Source of the DNA: an uncultured Oscillospiraceae bacterium
Lineage (GTDB): Bacteria > Bacillota > Clostridia > Oscillospirales > Ruminococcaceae
Length of the DNA: 17,064 nucleotides
Direction of reading: 5' to 3'
Assembly: GCA_934446565.1 (NCBI GenBank)
Contig: CAKSEO010000052.1
Location: 1 to 17,064, forward strand
A program made the translations under genes and the position numbers. Shown in pieces: positions 6,725-13,324 of this stretch. The notes under the pieces were generated by a model. The model was not told the DNA's origin and searched no databases. It saw nothing but the letters and a program-made list of their open reading frames with translations. How positions within the stretch are numbered: the first letter of the stretch is position 1; each line of letters opens with the position of its first letter.

Positions 6725-7406
6725 ATTCGATATATCCGCATTCCCGCATGGAATTCAGCACCTGCTCTGCGCGCTGGTCGGCGAGTTCCTGTGAGTTATC
6801 CGGGGAGAATGCGCTGGGAGCCTGCGGGATACCCGCCAGGACAGCGCACTGCTGGTCGGTGAGTTCCTGCGGGGGGACTCCGTAGTACCCCATCGAGGCG
6901 GCATATATCCCGTAGTAGTTGCTGCCGAAATAGATGGTGTTGACATATAGCTCGAATATCTGCTCCTTCGTAAGCTTTTCCTCAAGCTCGAATGCTGTGA
7001 AGATCTCCGCCGCCTTACGCTCTAGCCGTTTGTCCTGGGTGTAGTAGACGTTCTTGGCGGTCTGCATGGTGATGGTGCTTCCGCCCTCTGCAAATTCCAT
7101 CGCGGCAAGGTCGTGGAGAAGTGCGCGGATTATCGCGGAGGGGTCTATTCCCTTGTGACCCCAGAAATCGCGGTCCTCAACGGCGGTGACTGCGTTCACA
7201 TAGAACTCCGGAAGCTCGTCGAACCTGACAAAGTGCTCTTCAGCTGAGGCGTCTGCGTAGACCTGCCGCACAGGTCTTGCGGCTATCGCGTCGGAGTGCA
7301 TGCTCCAGCCGATCGCTGCGAATATTCCCACTGCCGTCAGCGCCAGCGACAGCAGCGTAACAAATACCATCAGTATCACCCGGATAACTATGCGCTTAGT
7401 TTTCAT
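6723..7406 (-). CDS. Monofunctional GT51 peptidoglycan transglycosylase
   Basis: This 227-aa protein polymerises lipid II into glycan strands on the outer face of the membrane. One N-terminal membrane anchor (about 8-33) is followed by the GT51 domain. EDRDFWGHKG (77-86) carries the catalytic Glu77. GGSTITMQTAKN (108-119) has Met where many enzymes have Gln. RKAAEI (130-135) carries the second conserved Glu134. KEQIFELYVNTIYFG (147-161) is the fourth motif. There is no penicillin-binding transpeptidase domain, so it is of the MtgA/SgtB type. An AAAGGAG lies 5 nt before the ATG. Its start overlaps the 48-aa membrane protein by 11 nt, placing it at the 3' end of the Bce-type operon, which is unusual. 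Confidence 0.92.
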   Translation of the reverse strand: MKTKRIVIRVILMVFVTLLSLALTAVGIFAAIGWSMHSDAIAARPVRQVYADASAEEHFVRFDELPEFYVNAVTAVEDRDFWGHKGIDPSAIIRALLHDLAAMEFAEGGSTITMQTAKNVYYTQDKRLERKAAEIFTAFELEEKLTKEQIFELYVNTIYFGSNYYGIYAASMGYYGVPPQELTDQQCAVLAGIPQAPSAFSPDNSQELADQRAEQVLNSMRECGYIE

Positions 7407-7542
7407 CGTTTCTCCTTTCCGTTTTTCTCATGATGAGGTCAGTGAGCCGGAATATCGCCCAGAGTATGCAGATAAAGAACACCGCCGGAACAGCCGCAAC
7501 AGCAAGCAGCGCTATACAGAACGCCTTTAAAACACGCTTCAT
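7396..7542 (-). CDS. 48-aa single-pass membrane protein in the Bce-type operon
   Basis: The predicted product begins MKRVLKAFCIALL, has one strong hydrophobic segment (about 8-31, Ala/Val/Phe/Ile-rich) and ends in a charged cytoplasmic-type tail MRKTERRNDEN. The ATG at 7542 overlaps the permease stop (ATGA, 4 nt), AGGA lies 5 nt upstream, and its stop lies 11 nt inside the transglycosylase gene. Overlaps on both sides support real translation. The frame extends further upstream to 7629, but that part lies within the permease gene. No family is recognised. It could be an accessory subunit of the ABC permease or of the transglycosylase, or simply a coupling ORF. Confidence 0.65.
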   Translation of the reverse strand: MKRVLKAFCIALLAVAAVPAVFFICILWAIFRLTDLIMRKTERRNDEN

Positions 7543-9548
7543 GAGTTCCTGCTGCTGACTATCCTGTAGTAGCTGCGGGAGGTCAGCGTGTAGACCGCAA
7601 CATACAGCGCGGCAAATACCGCGTAGCATATCAGCGTCACCATAGCGAGGAATCCTGTATCCCTCATGCTGAACAGACCGAGTATCTTGGTCAGCAGCGG
7701 GAAAGCGAACGCCATGTGAAGCCCGGACGCAAGCAGCGGCGCGAAGAACACTGTCAGCACCTGGGAGTTTACGGCGCGGCGTATCTCACGGTCGTTCATC
7801 CCGACCTTCCGGAGGATATCGAACCGCGCACGGTCGTTAAAGCCCTCGCTTATCTGCTTGTAGTACATTATAAGCACCGCCGCCAGGATAAATACCCCGC
7901 CGAACAGTATCCCGAGGAAAAACAGCCCGCCGTAAAGTCCCAGGAACTGTTCATATTCGAGAACGCGGCATTCGGAATTGAATCTGGTATATTCGAACGG
8001 AAACTTCATGGCACCATCGTTCATAGCGTAGTAGATATCAAGCTTTGCGTCGTCGTCGCAGTCGAGGTCGAAGCAGTAGTAGAAAGCTGTGTAGGAGTAT
8101 ATCCCGCCGTGTTCGTCGGTCAGGTGGTTTTGGTAGCTGCTAAGGCTCACAAGGTCGGAATAGTTGTTCACGAACAGGTATATCGTGTCGTAAACCGTAG
8201 CGGAATCCGTGCCGACTATCGTGAATTCGTCAAGGCGCTGTGTAATGCGGTAGCTTCCCCAGTCGTCGAGCTGAATGTCGTCGTAGCCGAAGCCCTTGCC
8301 CTTGAAGTAGACCGCCGCCTCACCGTCCGCAAGCTTTATATCAGTTCCGTAGAGCGCGTTATAATCGGCTATCGGGACGACGTACACCGAACGCAGGTCG
8401 AGTGTCATGTCATCGGAATTGCCATGCTCCATATCCAGGCGGTTTCCGATTATCGCGCCGGAAATATCGGCGTAGGAATATGCAAGGGTATTCTCGGGAA
8501 AGGCGCCGCGACTTTCCGTGAATTTTTCGATGTTTTCCCGGTACGCAGGTATCTCATCCTGAGGAAGGTCGTACACAGCCGTCACTATATCGCGGGGATA
8601 GCGCTGGTACAGCATCTGTTCCTCGCCCATGTAAAGGCATATCGTTGTCGAGAGCGTAACAAGAACCATGGTGCAGAGGACGCATATTGAGGCAAGTCCC
8701 GCGCCGTTTTTGCGCATGCGGTAGGACATCTGTGACACCGAGATGAAGTGGTTGGTGCTGTAGTAGTACGCCTTGTTTTTCTGGAGCGCTTTGCACAGCA
8801 CCACCGACCCGGCGATGAACAGCAGATATGTTGCGGCGATGACCAGTATCACGGCTCCCATGAATGCCAGCATCGCGGCGAGCGGCTCCTCGATGGTGAC
8901 CGCCATGTAGTATGCGGTGGCAAGCATCAGCGCTCCGAGGACAGCCGCGAACCAGTTCGCTTTAGGGGGCTTTTCGCCGGAGTTTTCCGAGCGGAGAAGC
9001 TCCACCGGCTTCGAGAAGAACACCTGTCGCAGCACATTCAGGTAAATCAGCAGGAATATCACCGCGAAGATGATAAGCGTAGCGGTGAGCGCCAGACCGC
9101 TGACGGAGAACTGATAGGTAGCCTGGCTGCGGATTATTTTCAGCGCCAGCAGCTCAGCGAGCTTTGAAAACAGGATACCCGCGCCGATTCCGAATACCAT
9201 CGACAGAGCGTAGACCATCAGCGTTTCCCAGGTCATTATCCTGGCGATGTTGCGCTTGCCCATGCCGAGAATGTTGTACAGACCGAATTCCCTCATGCGG
9301 CTCTTTATCAGGAACGAGTTAGTGTAGAACAGAAATATCGCGGAGAATATCGCCATGATGATCTTGCCGATGATCATCATTTCCTGCATGATCTCGCCGC
9401 CGTGGATACCGTTCAGCATTTCGTCGCCGGAAAGCGCGTCAGTGATGTAGTACATCATCACCATCAGCGAGCAGGTCATGATGTACGGGACGTAAAGCCG
9501 CTTGTTGCGGCGGATACCGCCTGCGGCAAGTCTGGGGTAGAGGTTCAT
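7539..9548 (-). CDS. Bce-type ABC transporter permease (FtsX/MacB superfamily)
   Basis: This 669-aa permease has the BceB architecture, with ten predicted TM helices. Seven lie at about 17-38, 57-80, 106-128, 151-174, 199-217, 226-252 and 283-306; a large extracellular domain spans about 308-536; and three more helices lie at about 538-562, 597-620 and 632-655. FtsX-like segments occur on both sides, including RMREFGLYNILGMGKRNIAR (84-103) and RARFDILRKVGMNDREIRRA near the C-terminus. In BceB, VraE and PsdB the extracellular domain recognises lipid II-cycle intermediates bound by antimicrobial peptides and frees them, while also signalling to the kinase. GGGAGGG lies 9 nt before the ATG, and the start overlaps the ATPase stop by 4 nt. 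The substrate cannot be read from sequence. Confidence 0.93.
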   Translation of the reverse strand: MNLYPRLAAGGIRRNKRLYVPYIMTCSLMVMMYYITDALSGDEMLNGIHGGEIMQEMMIIGKIIMAIFSAIFLFYTNSFLIKSRMREFGLYNILGMGKRNIARIMTWETLMVYALSMVFGIGAGILFSKLAELLALKIIRSQATYQFSVSGLALTATLIIFAVIFLLIYLNVLRQVFFSKPVELLRSENSGEKPPKANWFAAVLGALMLATAYYMAVTIEEPLAAMLAFMGAVILVIAATYLLFIAGSVVLCKALQKNKAYYYSTNHFISVSQMSYRMRKNGAGLASICVLCTMVLVTLSTTICLYMGEEQMLYQRYPRDIVTAVYDLPQDEIPAYRENIEKFTESRGAFPENTLAYSYADISGAIIGNRLDMEHGNSDDMTLDLRSVYVVPIADYNALYGTDIKLADGEAAVYFKGKGFGYDDIQLDDWGSYRITQRLDEFTIVGTDSATVYDTIYLFVNNYSDLVSLSSYQNHLTDEHGGIYSYTAFYYCFDLDCDDDAKLDIYYAMNDGAMKFPFEYTRFNSECRVLEYEQFLGLYGGLFFLGILFGGVFILAAVLIMYYKQISEGFNDRARFDILRKVGMNDREIRRAVNSQVLTVFFAPLLASGLHMAFAFPLLTKILGLFSMRDTGFLAMVTLICYAVFAALYVAVYTLTSRSYYRIVSSRNS

Positions 9549-10342
9549 TCCGCGCCGCCCTCCCTCCGTATGCGGAGGCTCTGCGGCTCTCCCGGGGACG
9601 ACAGCAGCGTCAGCGCGTCGGTTATGCGGCGGTAGAATTCATCGCTGCCGCAGTCTCCGCGATAAAGCTGGTGGAATACCGTTCCGTCCTTGATGAACAG
9701 CACGCGTTTAGCGCGGCTTGCCGCCTTTGCGGAGTGCGTGACCATAAGTATGGTCTGACCGCGCTTGTTTATCTCGCCGAACAGCGCCAGCAGCTCGTCG
9801 GAGCTGCGGCTGTCGAGCGCTCCGGTGGGCTCGTCCGCAAGGAGCAGCTTAGGCTCGGTTATCATCGCGCGGGCGGCGGCTGTACGCTGTTTCTGACCGC
9901 CGGATATCTCGTAGGGGTACTTATCCAGCAGGGAGGATATCCCGAGCAGGTCTGCGGTGCTTTGCAGCTTGGGCTGCATTTCGTGGTACTTCTCGCCGCG
10001 CAGCACCAGCGGGAGCAGTATATTATCCCGGACGGTGAACGTATCCAGCAGGTTGAATTCCTGGAAAACGAACCCCAGATTATCCCGGCGGAAATCCGCG
10101 AGCTTTGATTCTTTTATCCTCGCGAGGTCCATTCCGTCAAGCAGTACGCTGCCGCCGGTGGGCTTATCCAGCGCGGCGAGGATATTCAGCAGGGTAGTCT
10201 TACCAGAGCCGCTCTCGCCCATTATCGCGATGTATTCCCCGGTTTCGGCGGTGAAACTTACGTTTTTCAGCGCCTCCACGCGGTTCCCGCCAAGGCGGGT
10301 GGTGTAGGTCTTTTTTAGACCGGTGATCTCTAATATCGGCAT
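9545..10342 (-). CDS. Bce-type ABC transporter ATP-binding protein
   Basis: This 265-aa ATPase powers the adjacent permease. It has all expected motifs: Walker A GESGSGKT (42-49), Q-loop Gln94 in FVFQEFNLLD, signature SGGQKQR (147-153), Walker B LLLADEP (166-172) with catalytic Glu171, D-loop ALDS, and switch His203 (MVTHS). FQEFNLLDTFTVRDNI is characteristic of the MacB/BceA/LolD branch. It has a C-terminal extension of about 35 residues after the last strand. AAAGGAAGG precedes the ATG. The gene is separated from the kinase gene by 149 nt that hold an inducible-type promoter, so it can be expressed separately from the two-component genes. Confidence 0.94.
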   Translation of the reverse strand: MPILEITGLKKTYTTRLGGNRVEALKNVSFTAETGEYIAIMGESGSGKTTLLNILAALDKPTGGSVLLDGMDLARIKESKLADFRRDNLGFVFQEFNLLDTFTVRDNILLPLVLRGEKYHEMQPKLQSTADLLGISSLLDKYPYEISGGQKQRTAAARAMITEPKLLLADEPTGALDSRSSDELLALFGEINKRGQTILMVTHSAKAASRAKRVLFIKDGTVFHQLYRGDCGSDEFYRRITDALTLLSSPGEPQSLRIRREGGAE

Positions 10343-10366
10343 GTCGTCCTTCCTTTCTGACAGTCC

Positions 10367-10404
10367 CGGCGCACGCGGCTGGGGGAGGGTAGCTGCGCCC
10401 GCCG
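10367..10404 (-). promoter_or_regulatory. GC-rich hairpin in the leader of the ABC transporter mRNA
   Basis: On the minus strand the arm 10404-10391 can pair with 10380-10367 across a 10-nt C-rich loop: 11 Watson-Crick pairs, one G-T wobble and two mismatches. It lies between the predicted transcription start (~10413) and the ATPase start, ending about 24 nt before the ATG. No T-run follows, so it is not a simple terminator. A role in mRNA stability or translation is possible. Confidence 0.5.
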
Positions 10405-10419
10405 TTTCCGTCTGTAATT

Positions 10420-10448
10420 ATTCTATCACGTTCAAGGAAGTGCCGCAA
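10420..10448 (-). promoter_or_regulatory. Promoter of the ABC transporter genes
   Basis: On the minus strand the -10 TAGAAT (10425-10420) and -35 TTGCGG (10448-10443) are 17 bp apart. The -35 box is poor (3 of 6), as expected for a promoter that needs an activator. The BceR-like site lies just upstream, at 10458-10483. Confidence 0.6.
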
Positions 10449-10457
10449 TCGAATCGT

Positions 10458-10483
10458 CTTACAGTATTCTTACGATTTTGTAA
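10458..10483 (-). promoter_or_regulatory. BceR-like operator
   Basis: On the minus strand TTACA-AAAT-CGTAA (10483-10470) matches the TnACA-N4-TGTAA inverted repeat described for BceR-type regulators in all but one position. A further TGTAAG half-site (10463-10458) follows, 11 bp from the CGTAAG half. The element is centred about 57 nt upstream of the predicted start, a normal activator position. Confidence 0.6.
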
Positions 10484-10491
10484 CATGCTTA

Positions 10492-11469
10492 TTAATCCCG
10501 AAAGTCAACGTTGTTGCTGTTAAGGTCGATGAATACAGTCGTGCCGGAAGAATTGCTTTCAGCCGAGATATCGTGTCCCAGCATTCCGCAGATACGCTTG
10601 CAGAGGTACAGCCCAAGTCCGCTGGCTTTCATATCGGACCTGCCGTTGCAGCCGGTGTAGCCTTTTTCGAAGATCCGTGGGAGGTCCTCCGGGGCTATGC
10701 CTATTCCGGTGTCGGAGATCTTCAGCACGCCGTTTTCGCAGGCTATGGTAATTCCGCCGTAGCGGGTGTATTTCACCGCGTTGGAAAGCACCTGCCCGAT
10801 AATGAACAGCAGCCACTTTTCATCGGTCAGCACAGTGAAGTCCAGCCCGCTCATTTCCAATGTTAGTTTCTTGCGGATGAACTGCCCGGAGAATCTCCGC
10901 ACCGCAGCCCTGACGATATCCTCAAGGCGATGCTGCTTTATCACCAGGTCAGTGTCGCTGCTTTCCAGCCGGACGTAGCACAGAACCATCTCAACGTACT
11001 GCTCAATACGGGTCAGCTCCTCGGAGAGGGCGCGGCTTTCCGGGGAATCCTGCTCCGCCAGGGACAGCCGCATTGCCGCGATGGGGGTCTTTATCTGGTG
11101 TGCCCACATGGTGTAGTAATCCGTCATGTCGGAAATGCTCTGCTCATAGTGCGCCTGCATTTCGGCGCGGCTGCGGAACAGAGTCTGTATCAGCTCCGCG
11201 TAGCATTCCTCAACGGCGTTCTGCGGTTCGGGTAGATTGTCGGCTGAAATGTTTATTTCCTCCTGCAATTTCCGCAGTACTATGCATCTTTCCCGGAATC
11301 TCAGGAAATCAACGCAGCCGTAGGCAAGTCCCAGCACTGCGCAGATAAGGAATGCGTACCCTACCGCGCCGACCGGAACCCCGCCCAGCCAGAAAACCAC
11401 TGCAAAAATCGCCGCAAACAGCAGGAACGCCGCTATTACCCGCCGTCGCGCATTGATGTAACCCCTCAT
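10492..11469 (-). CDS. Bce-type intramembrane-sensing histidine kinase
   Basis: This 325-aa sensor kinase has two N-terminal TM helices (about 11-29 and 33-52) joined by only a few residues, leaving no extracellular sensor domain. That is the hallmark of BceS-like kinases, which receive the signal from the transporter. The H-box is MWAHQIKTPIAA with His124, the N-box is LSNAVKYTRYGG with Asn230, the G1 box is ISDTGIGIAPEDLPRIFEKG with Asp253, and the G2 box GLGLYL is at about 284-289. The start overlaps the regulator stop by 4 nt (ATGA); the RBS is weak, so translation is probably coupled. Confidence 0.93.
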   Translation of the reverse strand: MRGYINARRRVIAAFLLFAAIFAVVFWLGGVPVGAVGYAFLICAVLGLAYGCVDFLRFRERCIVLRKLQEEINISADNLPEPQNAVEECYAELIQTLFRSRAEMQAHYEQSISDMTDYYTMWAHQIKTPIAAMRLSLAEQDSPESRALSEELTRIEQYVEMVLCYVRLESSDTDLVIKQHRLEDIVRAAVRRFSGQFIRKKLTLEMSGLDFTVLTDEKWLLFIIGQVLSNAVKYTRYGGITIACENGVLKISDTGIGIAPEDLPRIFEKGYTGCNGRSDMKASGLGLYLCKRICGMLGHDISAESNSSGTTVFIDLNSNNVDFRD

Positions 11470-12137
11470 GAAACGATATACCCCATTCCGATCTTGGTCG
11501 CGATGAAACCGGGCAGACCGGCGGCGTCCAGCTTCTTGCGGAGTCTTGCGACATTAACGGTGAGCGTGTTCTCATCAATGAAGCAGTCGGTTTCCCAGAG
11601 CTTGTTCATCAGCTTTTCGCGGCTGACTACGCTGCCCTTGTTTTCCATGAGGGTCTGGAGAATACGGTACTCGTTGCGGGTCAGCTCGATACGTTCCTGA
11701 CCGATATACAGAGCGGCTTCGGAAGTGTTCAGCCGCGCTCCGTTGTGCTCGATGATCCCGACCTGCTCCGCGAAGTCGTAGCTGCGGCGCAGCACCGCCT
11801 GTATTTTCGCGGTGAGCACCGACATGTCGAATGGTTTCGCGATGAAGTCGTCCCCGCCCATGTTCATCGCCATCACGATGTTCATATTGTCCGCCGCAGA
11901 GGATATAAAGACCACCGGCACCTTGCTGACCCGGCGTATTTCCCCGCACCAGTAGAATCCGTTGTAGAACGGCAGGGTGATATCCAGCAGCACCAGATGA
12001 GGGTCGTATTCCGCTATTTCGCCGGATATATTCCGGAAATCCTCCGCTGTGCGAACTTCAAAATCCCAGGCTGAAAGCCCTCTGGCGATGGACCCGGCAA
12101 TGCTCTCATCGTCCTCTGCTATGTAAATTCGGTACAT
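11466..12137 (-). CDS. OmpR-family response regulator (Bce-type)
   Basis: This 223-aa regulator has a receiver domain (1-118) with acidic pocket EDD (8-10), phosphorylation site Asp52 in LVLLDITLP, a Ser/Thr switch near ISS (79-80) and Lys101 in FIAKPFD. A winged-helix DNA-binding domain follows (about 128-223), with ELTRNEYRILQTLMENKGSVVSRE, TLTVNVARLRKKL and the closing IATKIGMGYIVS. It is expected to activate the ABC transporter promoter at 10420-10483 when phosphorylated by the adjacent kinase. It is first in the operon, with GGAG 6 nt before the ATG and a strong promoter at 12178-12206. Confidence 0.94.
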   Translation of the reverse strand: MYRIYIAEDDESIAGSIARGLSAWDFEVRTAEDFRNISGEIAEYDPHLVLLDITLPFYNGFYWCGEIRRVSKVPVVFISSAADNMNIVMAMNMGGDDFIAKPFDMSVLTAKIQAVLRRSYDFAEQVGIIEHNGARLNTSEAALYIGQERIELTRNEYRILQTLMENKGSVVSREKLMNKLWETDCFIDENTLTVNVARLRKKLDAAGLPGFIATKIGMGYIVS

Positions 12138-12177
12138 TTTTTCTCCATTCCGTTTTTTGTAAAATCATTATATTCAG

Positions 12178-12206
12178 ATTATAGCATATAAAAAGTGGTT
12201 AGTCAA
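12178..12206 (-). promoter_or_regulatory. Sigma-A promoter of the two-component genes
   Basis: On the minus strand TTGACT (12206-12201), a 17-bp spacer and a perfect TATAAT (12183-12178) preceded by an extended-10 TGC. Its quality suggests constitutive expression of the regulator and kinase. The predicted leader is about 34 nt. Confidence 0.87.
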
Positions 12207-12301
12207 CTGTAATTTTGGTTTGCACCGAACGGCTGTCAGTGAACCCATGTGAAGGACGTGTCAAAAAACTGCTACAGACTTTCAGCTGATGTTAAGGAGT
12301 C

Positions 12302-12330
12302 TTGACAATGGCGGGGCAGAGTATTATAAT
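12302..12330 (+). promoter_or_regulatory. Perfect sigma-A promoter of the 274-aa lipoprotein
   Basis: TTGACA (12302-12307), a 17-bp spacer and TATAAT (12325-12330) both match consensus fully. The predicted start is near 12337, which rules out any translation start before that point. It is divergent from the two-component promoter, about 95 bp away. Confidence 0.9.
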
Positions 12331-12363
12331 AGTATGAAGAACAAAAATCAGGAGGCACTGAAA

Positions 12364-13188
12364 ATGAAAAAGATCACAGCACTAACGATGATAGCTGCCT
12401 CGGTCCTGCTTGCAGGATGTTCTGCAAATACTGCCGGGTCAGGAAGCACGACTTCTCCGCCTGAACAGGCGCAGACGACTGAAGAATCCGTTTCTGCCGA
12501 GGAGCTTACTGCAACCGCTCAGACTCCCTCCGGGACGGTGGACACTGTTGAGCCGGAGACCCCGGAAAACAGGGCAACGGAAGAAGCGCCCGCAGCAGAG
12601 TTCGCGCTTGTCGGACCCGGCGGCGACAGAGTGACCGCAGACGAGATAACCCGCGTTGACGCTTCCGACGAAGCGGACTATATCGCGAATGGGATTTCCG
12701 CGACCAATTGGCGCCAGGCAGAGGTGAGCGGATTCACCTACCTTGCGGAGCCCGGCGGAGAGTACCGCAGAGTGGGCATTGGCGAAGAAATTTGCGGACT
12801 GACGCTGTTTGACGCAGGATGCGTGTTTAACGCCGATAACGAGCAGGGAACTGGTATTCATGCGGATGAATGCTGGTTCTCCAGCGGATACGCAGAGTTT
12901 GAGGGAACTGTCAGGATTTCCGGAACGCTTGGTTTTGAACAGGCGGATATCGCGCAGGTCGTTGTGTTCACTCCGGACGAGGGAGCATTACTTCCGGTGA
13001 TGAATTACCGTTACAATGCTGACCAGGGCGTATACTATCCGGAGGAAGTGAATCCTTCCATAAAGGTGACTGGAGTTGAGCCGCGGACTGACGGCGAGCA
13101 TGTCACTATACTGCTTTCAGAGGTCACGATGTCAAGCAGTGTGAATAATTTCTCCATAGTACGGGGAAATGCTGAGTTAGTTGAATAA
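12364..13188 (+). CDS. Lipoprotein of unknown function
   Basis: This is a 274-aa protein. The start is the ATG at 12364, with AGGAGG 9 nt upstream. The frame is open from an ATG at 12289, but that lies before the promoter and cannot be used from this transcript. Residues 1-19 are a lipoprotein signal peptide (MKKITALTMI, lipobox LAGC, Cys19). A Ser/Thr/Pro/Glu linker runs to about residue 75. The rest is a beta-rich domain with FALVGPGGDRVTADEITRVD, a central WRQAEVSGFTYL and a Cys-containing stretch (ICGLTLFDAGCVF, ADECWF). No family is recognised. It lies next to the Bce-type module but on the other strand with a strong promoter of its own, so a link to antibiotic stress is not shown. No clear terminator follows it. 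Confidence 0.8.
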   Translation: MKKITALTMIAASVLLAGCSANTAGSGSTTSPPEQAQTTEESVSAEELTATAQTPSGTVDTVEPETPENRATEEAPAAEFALVGPGGDRVTADEITRVDASDEADYIANGISATNWRQAEVSGFTYLAEPGGEYRRVGIGEEICGLTLFDAGCVFNADNEQGTGIHADECWFSSGYAEFEGTVRISGTLGFEQADIAQVVVFTPDEGALLPVMNYRYNADQGVYYPEEVNPSIKVTGVEPRTDGEHVTILLSEVTMSSSVNNFSIVRGNAELVE

Positions 13189-13246
13189 TAAGCTGCTGAA
13201 ACACCAGACAGATGTTGAATCTACACAAGTTATTCCAGAAAATCTG

Positions 13247-13275
13247 TTGACACTATAGCAAAAGTGTGGTAAAAT
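13247..13275 (+). promoter_or_regulatory. Promoter of the chemoreceptor-galM operon
   Basis: TTGACA (13247-13252), a 17-bp spacer and TAAAAT (13270-13275). The leader to the ATG at 13325 is about 43 nt. It looks sigma-A type; no flagellar sigma-D (TAAA-N15-GCCGATAA) signature is seen. Confidence 0.75.
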
Positions 13276-13324
13276 AATTATAACTACTGATAAACAGCAG
13301 CGTCACATGAAGTGAGGTCCATTT

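Noticed and set aside
7543..7629. Extension of the 48-aa membrane protein to a start at 7629
   Set aside because: It would be encoded entirely inside the permease gene. The ATG at 7542 has an RBS and the coupling overlap.
12207..12301. Riboswitch or operator between the divergent promoters
   Set aside because: No recognisable aptamer, inverted repeat or BceR-like half-site pair was found in this stretch.
13189..13324. Terminator or small RNA between the 274-aa lipoprotein and the chemoreceptor gene
   Set aside because: No convincing hairpin with a T-run was found; only the chemoreceptor promoter and RBS can be supported.
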